64,000 nt of DNA from JAEYOM01 sp036260935 (GCA_036260935.1 DATALQ010000045.1:15129-79128); one strand, 5' to 3'. Positions 49,686 to 59,421 are shown, numbered from the stretch's first letter. Made by a program: numbers and translations. Notes: a model not told the origin generated them from the sequence alone.

Positions 49686-51791
49686 TTAAAGTTGTTCAAG
49701 GCAAATGACCATTGCCTGAAAGTTATCCGGTAAAGCAGCCTCGAGACAGCCGTTCTTCATTTCCGCCTTCAATCCCTTTTCACAAAAAACTTCCGTAACG
49801 GCCAACATTTTTATGTCGGGATTTTCAATACGAATGGTATCCGGCAATGTCCCTCCGAAGGTGTGTATAACAGCAAACGCCTGCTTTTTATCCGATCCAA
49901 CCCTTATTATAGCCTGCCAGCCTTCCAGATGCCGGTAGCTCTTAACCTCCGGGCCATAACGGTAGCTGATGCCGTCACGGATCGTCGATGAAACTCTTTT
50001 ATAAAGCTTGATGCTTTTATCAACAATCTCCCACTGCCCTTCGTTTAAATCAAACACATCGCCCGAGAGGCACATCCTTCCCAAAAACGTATTGGCCAGC
50101 GAGTATACCAGACGGCTCTCCCCGTCATCCTTGCGAAGGACCGCCCAGATCTGGCTTTGCCGCGGAAGAATGGCGCGATGCAGGTTTGCTGCGATAATTG
50201 GGATCTCAATGCATTCGTGGGCGTCCGAAAAAGAAGACATACTCGTCAGAAACATCATCGACGGTTCCAGCCTGTGTCCCCCCGAGGAGCAATTCTCTAT
50301 TATCAGCTCAGGGATCTGTTTCCTGAGTTCCCCGATAAAACGCTGCGTCGCCAGCAATTTCTGACGGAGCCCTTCTCCGTATGATTCCGACCCGTCACAG
50401 CCAATACCGATGTTGTCGTTGTAGTCTATTTTAAGATATCCAAAGCTGTATTTTTTGAGGAAATCAATCACCTTTTCCGTAAGGTATCCGGTAACGAAAG
50501 GATCGCTCATATCCCAGAACCGCCTGTCCCCCGTGGTGATCACATATCCGTCCCGCTTCAGGAGGTGTTCCGTATTATTGAATGCATCGGATTGCCTTCC
50601 GCAAATTTCAAATTCAAACCATATCCCAGGAATCATTCCGCCAGTTCGGATATAGTCCAGAGTTTTTTCAAATCCATTGGGAAACAGCGCCTCGCAAAGC
50701 TTCCAATCCCCCATGCTGTTGCCCCAGTTCCTGCCGTCTTCCTTGTACCACCCGCAATCGATCACAAAATATGTTATGCCTCGGTTTTTGAGCGCATCCA
50801 CTGCCCGCTGTATGTTTTCTTCAGTGGGATTACCCCAGGTGGTGCAGAATTCATTAAAAATGATGGGAAGCTCGTTTTCAATTGACGGGTTATCGTTCAG
50901 ATAACGGGAATGCAAGCTGGTCAGATTACGGGATACATCGTCTACCCCGCCTTCCGATACGGAAAGGATAGCTTTCGGCGTCACGAAGGCTTCCCCGGGT
51001 GCGACCTGCTTTGTCCAGTGCCCGAATTCCCTGTCTGCCAGCCCTCCGGAAACGCACAGCGCGCTATCCGTTCTGCTAACTTCGATCTGCCAGGAGGAAG
51101 GACAGGCAATCTGTATGCCCCAACTCACTTTGTTTTTTGTGTCTTCGATCACCGCATACGGAAAAAACTTTCTGACCGGCATGGAACCGATCTGTCCATA
51201 GCGCTCGCATCTGGTGCCGAAAGGAGCCCACGCGGGTTCCAGTTCCAAACTCTCCACAGGAAGGCTTTCCAACCTGCCCTCCGCACTCCACGCGCTTCTT
51301 AGTCTGTGCAGGACAAGGGCGCCTTGTGCATCATCCGATTCGAAAGGCGTAATTTCACCTATTGTAAAACTGGAGAGCATCTCAAGACTTACACTTTCTG
51401 CCGCACCGTTAATGAAGACGGAGCAGGATTCCAGAGCTTCGGCGCCGTAATACCAGGTCAGGCGATGCTCCAACGACAGGCCACGATTATCCTTCAGTAC
51501 CGTAACGACAGTCTTGGAATCAGGTTCTTCTGCAATATACTGTTTTTCATATTGAAAGCGGTATACGGATTCACTGTTTCGCATGGTATGCCCATGAGAA
51601 AACCCGCCTGGATAATCGTCTCCCAAAATTTTTAACTGCACCAGCGGCTCTACCCTGCATTCCTTGCTTGAAACTGCGTCGGAGGTCCTTCCTTCCGGCA
51701 GCAGTACCAAACCGACATGTTTCGTGTCGGTTTCCATATAATAGCGTATTTCTATTGTTCCTAAACTGTATTTTGACAGTAATTCCTTCAC
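49686..51791 (-). CDS. GH36 alpha-galactosidase
   Basis: A 701-residue protein, normal length. The N-terminal beta domain includes GGFSHGHTMRNSESVYRF. The barrel includes NEFCTTWGNPTEENIQRAVD, the nucleophile Asp-456 (GYLKIDYND) and acid/base Asp-523 (SSFSDAHE). GH36 enzymes remove alpha-1,6 (or 1,3)-galactose from raffinose-type and galactomannan-type sugars. No signal peptide. The start is GTG at 51791 with GGAGGT seven bases upstream; the longer in-frame version has no family similarity. It is separated by a terminator from the second transporter. Confidence 0.92.
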   Translation of the reverse strand: MKELLSKYSLGTIEIRYYMETDTKHVGLVLLPEGRTSDAVSSKECRVEPLVQLKILGDDYPGGFSHGHTMRNSESVYRFQYEKQYIAEEPDSKTVVTVLKDNRGLSLEHRLTWYYGAEALESCSVFINGAAESVSLEMLSSFTIGEITPFESDDAQGALVLHRLRSAWSAEGRLESLPVESLELEPAWAPFGTRCERYGQIGSMPVRKFFPYAVIEDTKNKVSWGIQIACPSSWQIEVSRTDSALCVSGGLADREFGHWTKQVAPGEAFVTPKAILSVSEGGVDDVSRNLTSLHSRYLNDNPSIENELPIIFNEFCTTWGNPTEENIQRAVDALKNRGITYFVIDCGWYKEDGRNWGNSMGDWKLCEALFPNGFEKTLDYIRTGGMIPGIWFEFEICGRQSDAFNNTEHLLKRDGYVITTGDRRFWDMSDPFVTGYLTEKVIDFLKKYSFGYLKIDYNDNIGIGCDGSESYGEGLRQKLLATQRFIGELRKQIPELIIENCSSGGHRLEPSMMFLTSMSSFSDAHECIEIPIIAANLHRAILPRQSQIWAVLRKDDGESRLVYSLANTFLGRMCLSGDVFDLNEGQWEIVDKSIKLYKRVSSTIRDGISYRYGPEVKSYRHLEGWQAIIRVGSDKKQAFAVIHTFGGTLPDTIRIENPDIKMLAVTEVFCEKGLKAEMKNGCLEAALPDNFQAMVICLEQL

Positions 51792-51887
51792 TGGAGATAC
51801 CTCCAACACTTTTTTATTTATTATAAACCATCCTATCACTAAAGTGCTATAGTCTGGCCTGCCTATCCCTGTCGAAGCGATCCATAA

Positions 51888-51920
51888 ATAACAAACGAGG
51901 CTGCTTAACTGCAACCTCGT
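51888..51920 (-). terminator. Terminator after the second ABC transporter
   Basis: On the minus strand ACGAGGTTGC-AGTTAA-GCAGCCTCGT followed by TTGTTATTTA, 30 bases after the permease stop at 51951. Confidence 0.8.
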
Positions 51921-51950
51921 CCGGCATGGGTTTTATAAATAAATAAATGC

Positions 51951-52775
51951 CTACTTAAGAATTGCTCCCGCCGTAAGCGCATTCTCGATCTGTTCGTTCC
52001 CGATTATATATACAATTATCGTAGGCAGGCTGGTTATGATCATAGCGGCTCCAATCTGCCCCCAATGAGATACTCCAATACTGACGAAGAAATTTAGAAG
52101 GCCGACCGTCAGTGGCCTGATTTTGTCTTCTGCACCCAGGATAAATGCCAAAAAGAATTCATTATATATATTCATAAATATCAAAACACATTGTGTTGTA
52201 ATTGCAGGCTTTATTACTGGAATAATAATCTTGAAAAAGGTCTGGTAGATGTTGCACCCGTCCATACAGGCTGCCTCCTCCAATTCTCTGGGAAGGGTCC
52301 GGAAGAACGCATACAGCATGAGCACGCATGAGGATAGTGCAAAGGCCGAATATGGCAGTATCAGGCCTAAATGCGTACCTTTCAACCCCAGGCTGCGCGT
52401 CATTATCATTATGGGAATAATGACCACCTGTGCGGGAACAACCAGTCCAAGGGAAATGTAGCTCAGGGCAAAGTTCTTGAATTTCCACCGCATTCTGCTT
52501 ATACAATAGGCAAACATACTCCCCAAAAGTATCGTTATGACAATAGTGCTGACGGAATATATCAAGCTGTTTGACAAGTATCTCAGGAAGTTGAACTTTG
52601 CCAGCGCATCGCCGTAATTGTTAAAAACCCATTCTTTCGGCAGACCGAATGGATTGACATATACCTCGCTTTTTGACTTGAACGACAGATTCAGCATCCA
52701 GTACATCGGAAAAAGAAAGGATGCACCGATAATTACCATTACAGTACCAGCCAATATCCTGCGTCTGTTTTTCAT
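51951..52775 (-). CDS. Sugar ABC transporter permease (MalG type)
   Basis: A 274-residue protein with six membrane segments. The conserved loop reads EEAACMDGCNIYQTFFKIIIP. It is the CUT1 inner-membrane subunit paired with the gene 20 bases upstream. No ATPase is encoded nearby. The ribosome-binding region is weak (AGGACGG), perhaps relying on coupling with the upstream gene. Confidence 0.92.
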   Translation of the reverse strand: MKNRRRILAGTVMVIIGASFLFPMYWMLNLSFKSKSEVYVNPFGLPKEWVFNNYGDALAKFNFLRYLSNSLIYSVSTIVITILLGSMFAYCISRMRWKFKNFALSYISLGLVVPAQVVIIPIMIMTRSLGLKGTHLGLILPYSAFALSSCVLMLYAFFRTLPRELEEAACMDGCNIYQTFFKIIIPVIKPAITTQCVLIFMNIYNEFFLAFILGAEDKIRPLTVGLLNFFVSIGVSHWGQIGAAMIITSLPTIIVYIIGNEQIENALTAGAILK

Positions 52776-52795
52776 AAAATTTATTCACCGTCCTG

Positions 52796-53680
52796 TTAGA
52801 ACTCAATTTTTTCTCTTGCTACAAACCTGTTGATAATAAATGTCAGCACAAGGCATTCGAGTATAAACAGGACCGCTATTGCACAGCCCTGGCCGAAATC
52901 GGAGGCTGAAAACGCCTTGAAAAATAACTGGTAGATAACAGTTCTCGATATATCGCCCGGTCCGCCTGCCGTCATTATCCTTACATGCGCAAACTGGGAC
53001 ATACAACCAAGCACTGATAGGACAAGAAGATATTTAGTCACATCCTGCAGGAGCGGGATGGTTATTTTCAGGCTTGTCTTGATAAATCCCGCGCCGTCAA
53101 TGAGCGCGGCCTCATAATATGTGCCCGGGATAGCTTTAATGCCTGTATAGAACAACAGAGCGTTCAAACCGATATATTGCCATAGAAAAGCTACAGTTAT
53201 GGCTAAAACCACAGTCCTTTCGTCGGCAAGCCATGCCAGGGCCAGGCTGTCCAGCTTCATCGCCCTGAGTAAGCTGTCGATCAGACCCCACATGGGATCA
53301 TAAATGGCAATCCACATCTGTGCTATCACCGTTACCGAAAGTACTGCGGGAAGGACGCTGGTTCCCTTGAAAAACCTTTTTACAGGTTCGTTCAGCCTAT
53401 CCATGACCAATGCAAGAAACAATGAGATCGGTAAACCTATAACGGTGGAAATGATTACTATTATAAGCGTGTTGAGGTTTGATCTCCAGAAAGTAGAATC
53501 CCTGAATACAGTCAGATAATTATCGAAACCGACTGAACCCATGTTTCTGAACCCATCATTCTTTTGGAAGCTTATTAAGATTTCGGGAAATATCGGATAA
53601 ATTACGAAAGCTGTAAACAACAACAGTGCAGGAAAAGCAAATATAAATATTGCCAGTTTGCTTCCATAATATTTTGTCAT
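52796..53680 (-). CDS. Sugar ABC transporter permease (MalF type)
   Basis: A 294-residue protein. FAFPALLLFTAFVIYPIFPEILISF is the first membrane segment of UgpA/MalF-type permeases, and the conserved loop reads YYEAALIDGAGFIKTSLKITIP. The start is placed at ATG 53680 with GGGAG upstream; a longer in-frame start lies inside the hairpin at 53701-53737. It belongs to the second importer. Confidence 0.92.
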   Translation of the reverse strand: MTKYYGSKLAIFIFAFPALLLFTAFVIYPIFPEILISFQKNDGFRNMGSVGFDNYLTVFRDSTFWRSNLNTLIIVIISTVIGLPISLFLALVMDRLNEPVKRFFKGTSVLPAVLSVTVIAQMWIAIYDPMWGLIDSLLRAMKLDSLALAWLADERTVVLAITVAFLWQYIGLNALLFYTGIKAIPGTYYEAALIDGAGFIKTSLKITIPLLQDVTKYLLVLSVLGCMSQFAHVRIMTAGGPGDISRTVIYQLFFKAFSASDFGQGCAIAVLFILECLVLTFIINRFVAREKIEF

Positions 53681-53700
53681 ATTTTTCTCCCATTTAGCCC

Positions 53701-53737
53701 GCATCCCCATATGAACCATAATCTCATACAGGGATGC
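53701..53737 (-). other. Strong hairpin between second solute-binding protein and its permeases
   Basis: GCATCCC...GGGATGC with further pairing (TGTATGA / TCATA), no T run. It lies between the binding-protein stop (53780) and the permease start (53680), a typical mRNA-stabilising or processing structure. Confidence 0.65.
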
Positions 53738-53779
53738 AGGCATCGATCAATTTTTCATTTACAGAATGCCTTCAATATT

Positions 53780-55162
53780 TTAGTTACTGAAGTTCTTGGC
53801 CCATATTGGGTTCATAGCCTTGATGTAGTCATCCGGAGAATACTTGCCTGTAAGAAGCTTGCTGTTCTGTGTCGATATCTCTGCCGATGTCTCAGCGTTG
53901 AATATGGAGGACCAGATCGACGGAATCTTAAGCTGCGCCGCATTAAACTGGTCAAGGCCCTTCTGGAGCAGCGGTGAGATACCTTCGATCTTTACGCCTG
54001 TATCAAGGGCTGTAGGAGCTTTTTGTTCTATATTGTAGAACAGTGCGTCCTGGGTTGCACAGAACATTGCAAACTGTGCGGCTACTTCAGGATTCTTGCT
54101 CCTGGCAGATGCCAGATAACCGCTTAGCGGAGCTCCCCAGTACTGTATGGATGCATTGGCGTCAACACCATCCTTGGCGGAAGGCCAAACGATAAAATCG
54201 GTGTCCGGAGCCGCTTTTTCGAGGTTGCCGGTTTCCCAGGAGAACATTGCAAGCATTGCTGCCTTACCCGAAGTATACATTTCAACCGCAGGCCCGTAAT
54301 CGATGTTGGTTACACCCGGTGCAAACGCTCCGATCTGTGCCAGCTTCTGTATCCTGCCCAATGCGTTCTTAATCACAGGGTTGGAGAAATCGGTCTTGTT
54401 GTTTTCAAAGTCAACCATAACCTGCGGGTCTTCGGCCATTATCATAGTCTGCAGCATATGCAGGTTCGGCGTCCAACCATCCTTACCGACTATGGACATC
54501 GGAACGAGTCCATTGCTCTTCAGTGTCTCACAGACCTTTACAAGTTCGTCAAAGGTCTTGGGTACTTCTATATTGTTTTTTGCAAATATGTCCTTGTGGT
54601 ACCACAATCTCGGTGTAAAGTACTGGTCTGCACCAGGCTGTACGCAGTAAAGTTTTCCGTCTTTGTCCGGCTGAATGACTTCGGGCATTTTAAACTTCTT
54701 GTCAAATCCTGCAGCTTTTACATAAGGCGCCATATCCAGCGCATTGCCGGCCAGGACTACAACTGACGAGAGATTCTGTTCGGAGAACCATACGTCGGGC
54801 ATATCACCGGACGCATTGTAGGTCTTGAGTTTGTTTGCATAATCCTGTCCGCCGCCGCCCAGGTCATACTCGACCTCGACATTGGGCATGTCCTTGCCTA
54901 CATTTACTTTTATGTATTTTTCACGGATGTTGTTTCTGTTATCGTCTGTACTTAATGAAAGGAACTTGATTTTTACTTTCTCAACCGGAGCCGCCTGAGT
55001 CGATGCTTCGGGGGTTATTGCCTCGGGAGTGATTTCCGCCGCCGCCGCAACGGTAGTAGCTGTTTCCGCAGTTTTTGTAGAAGATCCGTTGCCGCATGCC
55101 GCCAGAGTAATTACCATGGCTAATGCAAGAACGATTGCCAGTAACTTTGTCAATTTGTTCAT
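53780..55162 (-). CDS. Extracellular solute-binding lipoprotein (CUT1 type)
   Basis: A 460-residue lipoprotein with lipobox ...TLAAC (Cys-23). The body resembles family 1 sugar-binding proteins (KTYNASGDMPDVWFSEQ, then WYHKDIFAKNNIEVPKTFDELV and YTSGKAAMLAMFSWE). It is shorter than and unlike the two LplA-type proteins of the first system, so the two importers are of different subfamilies. GAGGAGG precedes ATG 55162. A promoter lies about 90 bases upstream. Confidence 0.92.
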   Translation of the reverse strand: MNKLTKLLAIVLALAMVITLAACGNGSSTKTAETATTVAAAAEITPEAITPEASTQAAPVEKVKIKFLSLSTDDNRNNIREKYIKVNVGKDMPNVEVEYDLGGGGQDYANKLKTYNASGDMPDVWFSEQNLSSVVVLAGNALDMAPYVKAAGFDKKFKMPEVIQPDKDGKLYCVQPGADQYFTPRLWYHKDIFAKNNIEVPKTFDELVKVCETLKSNGLVPMSIVGKDGWTPNLHMLQTMIMAEDPQVMVDFENNKTDFSNPVIKNALGRIQKLAQIGAFAPGVTNIDYGPAVEMYTSGKAAMLAMFSWETGNLEKAAPDTDFIVWPSAKDGVDANASIQYWGAPLSGYLASARSKNPEVAAQFAMFCATQDALFYNIEQKAPTALDTGVKIEGISPLLQKGLDQFNAAQLKIPSIWSSIFNAETSAEISTQNSKLLTGKYSPDDYIKAMNPIWAKNFSN

Positions 55163-55251
55163 TTTTTGACCTCCTCGATTTAATGTTTTGATACGGAAAA
55201 TAACCCTTTCGAAAGGTTTCATAACAATTCAATTCTAAAACCCATGCTCTC

Positions 55252-55281
55252 TTTATAGAAGGGAATATTCTTTGTTGGCAA
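55252..55281 (-). promoter_or_regulatory. Promoter of the second importer operon
   Basis: On the minus strand TTGCCA (55281-55276), an 18-base spacer, TATAAA (55257-55252). In the predicted leader lies a near-palindrome AACCTTTCGAAAGGGTT (about 55219-55203), a possible regulator site or small hairpin. Confidence 0.65.
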
Positions 55282-55301
55282 GGAAAATTATCGGAAAGAA
55301 T

Positions 55302-56927
55302 TTACCGATGGCTTATGCTTTCAATATATTTACTGGGTGCCAGGCCGTAATATTTTTTAAAGCATTTCCCGAAATAATTTGCGTCGGCATATCCCACCCT
55401 GTCGGCAACATCCAGGACCATGGCATTCCCGGCGTCAAAAAGCTTCTTTGCCCTGTTTATCCTGAATTCGGTCAGATATTCGTTGATGGTAATCCCTGTA
55501 TCCCGTTTGAAAACGGAACAGAGGTATGCATAATTGATATAAAGGTGTCTCGCGATTTCATCAATTCCCAGTTCGCTGTTATGATAATTTTCCTCTATAT
55601 ATTTCTTGACTTTTTCTATTAGCCTCGATGTCTTTGAATTCCTGTTCCTTTTGACTGCCTCCGATGTATTCATGAATATCTCATGGATCCACGCTTCAAT
55701 TTCGTTTATAGATCTTTTTAACTGGATTTGTTCGATGATATTCAGTTGGTTGACCGGCAGCACATCCTTGAAACCAAGTCCTGTTTCCGCCATGATCTCA
55801 AGGCAGGTGGACACCATTTCGATACAAAATACTGAAAGTATTTCGTGACGGACATTCTGCCTGCGGATATCAGTGAAAGTTTGGCTGATCAGCCTTCCGA
55901 CCTCATTATCGTCGCCTGTACGCATATTCATCAATAGCTTGTTTCTATATTCGGCCGTAAAAAGGTTTGTATTTATTACCAGGTCAGAAACCGAGCCGTA
56001 CGTAATCACCTTGTTTTTCCCAAGAGTCAGCTTGTTTTTCAAAGCTACTATCGATTCCTTGTATGATGCCGCTATATCAAACAATTCATTTTTCACATTC
56101 CCCGCGCCTATCGTGACAGAGAATATGAAATGCTTACAGACAGCTTCCCTGATCGATTCCAATTTATGTTCGAGAAGCTCGGATTCATGTTCCCCGCCGC
56201 TTTCCCCTATGCCTGTTATGATGCATATCCTGTCATCCTTGTCGTAGCATATGTCAAAGCTGAGATATCCCGACAGAATCTCACACGCAACATTTGAAAC
56301 TGCAAATTTCCAGAGCTGCCTGTCCTCATTATTCCAGTCAAGGTTTTCTTCATAATCGATCTCTATAGTGATTGCCTGATAGAATGTTGACCGAATATTT
56401 ATGTTCAGATATTCCATCTTTTTAACCAAATCATCGTCATTGCGTATAAAATTTCCCTGTATCAGATCATTGAGAAACTTCTCCTTCAACAGCGGCAGAC
56501 TGTCACTAACCTGCTGCTTCAGCATGTCGAACTCGATTTTAATACTTGTTTCCATTTCAATAATCTTTTTCATTTCAAGTAATGACTGGGTAAGCTCTTC
56601 CTCATTCACGGGCTTCAGTATATAATCGTGGACACCCAGCTGGACGGCCTGCCTTGCATAATTGAACTCACTATGCCCGGTCAGTATTATGATTTTACTG
56701 TTGATTCCCTTTTCTCTGCTGCTCTGTACAAATTCCAGACCGTCCATAATGGGCATGTTTATGTCGACAATAATAATGTCGGGGTTCAGTTCTTCTACTT
56801 TTTCAGACGCGTCTTTTCCGTTTTTCGCTTCACCGCATATGTCAAATCCAAGTTCCTTCCATGGCAGCGAAACCTTGAGCGCCTCTCTGAAATAGAACTC
56901 GTCGTCAACGATCATAACCTTTAGCAT
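55302..56927 (-). CDS. YesN-type response regulator with AraC domain (second system)
   Basis: A 541-residue protein. Receiver domain: acidic pair at 8-9, Asp-55 in IIIVDINMP, Lys-105 in YILKPV. A long middle region (about 130-430), then the AraC-type domain (IDEIARHLYINYAYLCSVFKRDTG, VADRVGYADANYFGKCFKKYYG). The ATG overlaps the end of the kinase gene by seven bases (GGAGGGGG upstream), so the pair is coupled. It most likely controls the importer promoter at 55252-55281. Confidence 0.93.
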   Translation of the reverse strand: MLKVMIVDDEFYFREALKVSLPWKELGFDICGEAKNGKDASEKVEELNPDIIIVDINMPIMDGLEFVQSSREKGINSKIIILTGHSEFNYARQAVQLGVHDYILKPVNEEELTQSLLEMKKIIEMETSIKIEFDMLKQQVSDSLPLLKEKFLNDLIQGNFIRNDDDLVKKMEYLNINIRSTFYQAITIEIDYEENLDWNNEDRQLWKFAVSNVACEILSGYLSFDICYDKDDRICIITGIGESGGEHESELLEHKLESIREAVCKHFIFSVTIGAGNVKNELFDIAASYKESIVALKNKLTLGKNKVITYGSVSDLVINTNLFTAEYRNKLLMNMRTGDDNEVGRLISQTFTDIRRQNVRHEILSVFCIEMVSTCLEIMAETGLGFKDVLPVNQLNIIEQIQLKRSINEIEAWIHEIFMNTSEAVKRNRNSKTSRLIEKVKKYIEENYHNSELGIDEIARHLYINYAYLCSVFKRDTGITINEYLTEFRINRAKKLFDAGNAMVLDVADRVGYADANYFGKCFKKYYGLAPSKYIESISHR

Positions 56928-58723
56928 TTTTCCCCCTCCAATACAACAGAAGCCGGCAATTTTACAGTGACTCTGGTATATTCCCCGAGCCTGCTTTCTA
57001 TTGTCAGGCCGTATTCTTCCCCATACAGAAGCTTTAGTCTCGAATCCACGTTATGTACGCCGAAATCGGAATTTATACGGTCCTTTGACATCCGGTTGAA
57101 GGTAAGGATTCTTGTTATCTGTTCCTCGCTCATTCCTACGCCATCGTCAAAAACCTCTATCTTAACCGCATCCTGCTCCATAAATCCCCTTATGACCAGC
57201 ATGCCTTTATCCTCTTTTTCCTTCAGCCCATGATAGATGGAATTCTCCACAAGCGGCTGCAGGGTCAGTTTGGGTATATGGCAATTCAATATGTTTTCAT
57301 CGATATCAATTCTGTAATCGAGATATTCCACATACCTGAGTTTTTGGATGGACAGGTAGCTTTCGATAAGGTGCATTTCATCACTTATGGTAATTATATC
57401 ATTGCCCTTGCTCAACGAAATCCTGTAGAATCCGGCAAGGTTTCTGGCAGCTGTCATCGCATTCTCTTTAAGGTCAAGCTTGATGAAGGAAATTATTGTC
57501 TCGATGGTATTATATAGAAAATGAGGTTTGATTTGCGTCTGCAGAAGCTTGAATTCATTTTCCCGCTTCAGTTTTTGTTCGGTGTAAACCTGCTCAAGCA
57601 GGCTGTTTATCCGGTCCATGAGGCTGTTGAACCCGTCTCCCAGCATTCCTATCTCGTCTTTGGAGCTGAAATTCGCTCTGAGTTTCAGATTTCCGAATTT
57701 AATTTCCTTCATGATCCTTACCAGCTTCAATATGGGTTTGGATATGGTTGTAGAGAGCAGATACGAAGCCGCAAACGCAAATATCAGGCAAATGGTTCCG
57801 AATATTACTATCAGTTCTGTAATTCCCTTATTTTCATTTGTAATCTCATCCAACGGAATCACACTGATTATTTTCCAGTTCAACTTGTCAAAACTCGTTA
57901 CAGTAACCAGGGTCTTTTTCCCGCCGATACTTTTTGTCAGGCTTGTGGTATCCGTAAAGTCTTCCAAATCTTTAGTTCCCAGATACTTTTCCTCATTGAA
58001 CTTACTGTAAAGTTCACTTTTGTCCTGTGTTGATATAATGTTTTTCTGCCCGTCCACAATAAAAAACCGGTCATTCTGCTTATAGGTGTTATCAAGATAC
58101 ACGGAGGCTATATCCTTTTCTTTAATATATAAAACGGCAGTCCCCAGGATATGCCCCGTATCGAATCCGACAATCGTTTTTGCTATGGCAAATACGTCAT
58201 CTTCCTCACCGTATATATATCTCATTTTTATCAATCCAGTCCAGGTAGGAGTTCTGTTACCGGTAATAGAAGCCATCAGTTTGCTGTCAAAAACCGGACT
58301 GACACTTGAATTTTCAACAAACCCCACGTCAAAAAACGTACCCTTCGATGATATGATGCTGGCTGCGGCAATATTTGTAACAGGCTGCACTACGTTACTT
58401 ATTGCTGCGGCCAATATTTTTTCAACATCGATGTTGTCAACCGAGTCCAATTCGTTGTTTTCTATCCGTTCAAGCTGGTCTTGCAGCTTATTGCCCATGG
58501 ACAATATTCTCACATAGTTTTCTGAATTGCTGGTCAGGTTGAGAAGACTCTTTTCAATAAGCGACAGTTCCCTGCCGGCATTTTTGGCAGCCTTGTCGAC
58601 TATTGCCTGGTTGGATATTCTGATAGTCAAAAAGGCGAAAATAGATAGAGATATCAGGAGGATACCGGCATAAAAAATAAATATTTTGCTTTTCAATGAT
58701 AAATTTAGTAATACTTTTTTCAT
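56921..58723 (-). CDS. YesM-type sensor histidine kinase (second system)
   Basis: A 600-residue protein: membrane segments about 14-36 and 301-325, extracellular Cache-type sensor between, HAMP about 325-378, phosphoacceptor His-401 in KPHFLYNTIE, N box Asn-494 (LQPLVENSIYHG), G box VFDDGVGMS. It is the same architecture as the kinase at 40844 but a diverged sensor domain. It likely detects extracellular sugar directly or through its binding protein. Confidence 0.92.
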   Translation of the reverse strand: MKKVLLNLSLKSKIFIFYAGILLISLSIFAFLTIRISNQAIVDKAAKNAGRELSLIEKSLLNLTSNSENYVRILSMGNKLQDQLERIENNELDSVDNIDVEKILAAAISNVVQPVTNIAAASIISSKGTFFDVGFVENSSVSPVFDSKLMASITGNRTPTWTGLIKMRYIYGEEDDVFAIAKTIVGFDTGHILGTAVLYIKEKDIASVYLDNTYKQNDRFFIVDGQKNIISTQDKSELYSKFNEEKYLGTKDLEDFTDTTSLTKSIGGKKTLVTVTSFDKLNWKIISVIPLDEITNENKGITELIVIFGTICLIFAFAASYLLSTTISKPILKLVRIMKEIKFGNLKLRANFSSKDEIGMLGDGFNSLMDRINSLLEQVYTEQKLKRENEFKLLQTQIKPHFLYNTIETIISFIKLDLKENAMTAARNLAGFYRISLSKGNDIITISDEMHLIESYLSIQKLRYVEYLDYRIDIDENILNCHIPKLTLQPLVENSIYHGLKEKEDKGMLVIRGFMEQDAVKIEVFDDGVGMSEEQITRILTFNRMSKDRINSDFGVHNVDSRLKLLYGEEYGLTIESRLGEYTRVTVKLPASVVLEGEKC

Positions 58724-58835
58724 GACGGCAGTCCTATAAAAGGTTTAAAAATGAAAGTTTATTGTGATGTCCCGTATAGTTACCGATACTTCAGATTTAA
58801 CCATAAACAGCATGGTTAAGGAATATTATAACACT

Positions 58836-59216
58836 TCATGTCTGAGTGAACAAGCGTCGCATCTGACTGTATTCACCTTCATGTATTGAAAAGAATTTTC
58901 TGGCAGCTGCGAAATGCCGGAAACCCCTAATATATTTAATAATACCCGCCAAGCATCTAACGTTCGCAGAAGAAAAGGGCACCTCGTCAAAAACAAGGAT
59001 GCCCTCAATCGGTAAGCCAAACAGCTGGCTCAGCACCAACAGATTTTCCACTGTCGGAAGGCAGTCACCGCGCTGCCATTTATAGATTGCCTGCGGTTCA
59101 TTGAACCGGAAGATGGCCTGAAGGTCGCGTACGGTATACCCATTCTCCTTACGCAATCTTTTTATGTTACGGCCGGTTGCCTCCAGATTCAAAGCGGGTA
59201 ATGAATTAATAAACAT
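58836..59216 (-). CDS. Xre-family transcriptional regulator
   Basis: A 126-residue protein. The helix-turn-helix (about 15-70) reads GRNIKRLRKENGYTVRDLQAIF, then QAIYKWQRGDCLPTVENLLVLSQLFG. The C-terminal 50 residues are basic and do not match a known sensor. AGGGGGC lies eight bases before the ATG. It is divergent from the isomerase gene. Its own promoter (59271-59299) carries a palindrome in the spacer, so autoregulation is likely (inference). Confidence 0.88.
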   Translation of the reverse strand: MFINSLPALNLEATGRNIKRLRKENGYTVRDLQAIFRFNEPQAIYKWQRGDCLPTVENLLVLSQLFGLPIEGILVFDEVPFSSANVRCLAGIIKYIRGFRHFAAARKFFSIHEGEYSQMRRLFTQT

Positions 59217-59270
59217 AATGCTTGCCCCCTGTTGACATGATAAGCCGCTCCAAACTAAAAACTTAATGAA

Positions 59271-59299
59271 ATAGTATCATTCCGGAATGAAAAGTTCAA
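59271..59299 (-). promoter_or_regulatory. Promoter with internal operator for the Xre-type regulator
   Basis: On the minus strand TTGAAC (59299-59294), a 17-base spacer, TACTAT (59276-59271). The spacer contains the perfect 14-bp palindrome TCATTCCGGAATGA (59277-59290). A second inverted repeat, AGTTCAA...TTGAACT (59293-59321), overlaps the -35 box. Binding at either would block this promoter. Confidence 0.7.
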
Positions 59300-59392
59300 G
59301 AACCGGCAGGTTTATTGAACTATGTCAATCGATTATTCTCTGAACGACATTATGGATAAAACCACCGGTTTACTTTTTTATTCTTTTAATTA

Positions 59393-59401
59393 TGGTATTA
59401 T
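59393..59401 (+). promoter_or_regulatory. Possible extended -10 for the isomerase operon
   Basis: TGGTATTAT (TG, one base, TATTAT) lies 20 bases before the ATG, with no good -35 box; low confidence. Confidence 0.4.
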
Positions 59402-59421
59402 TATGTAATGAGGTGATAATT

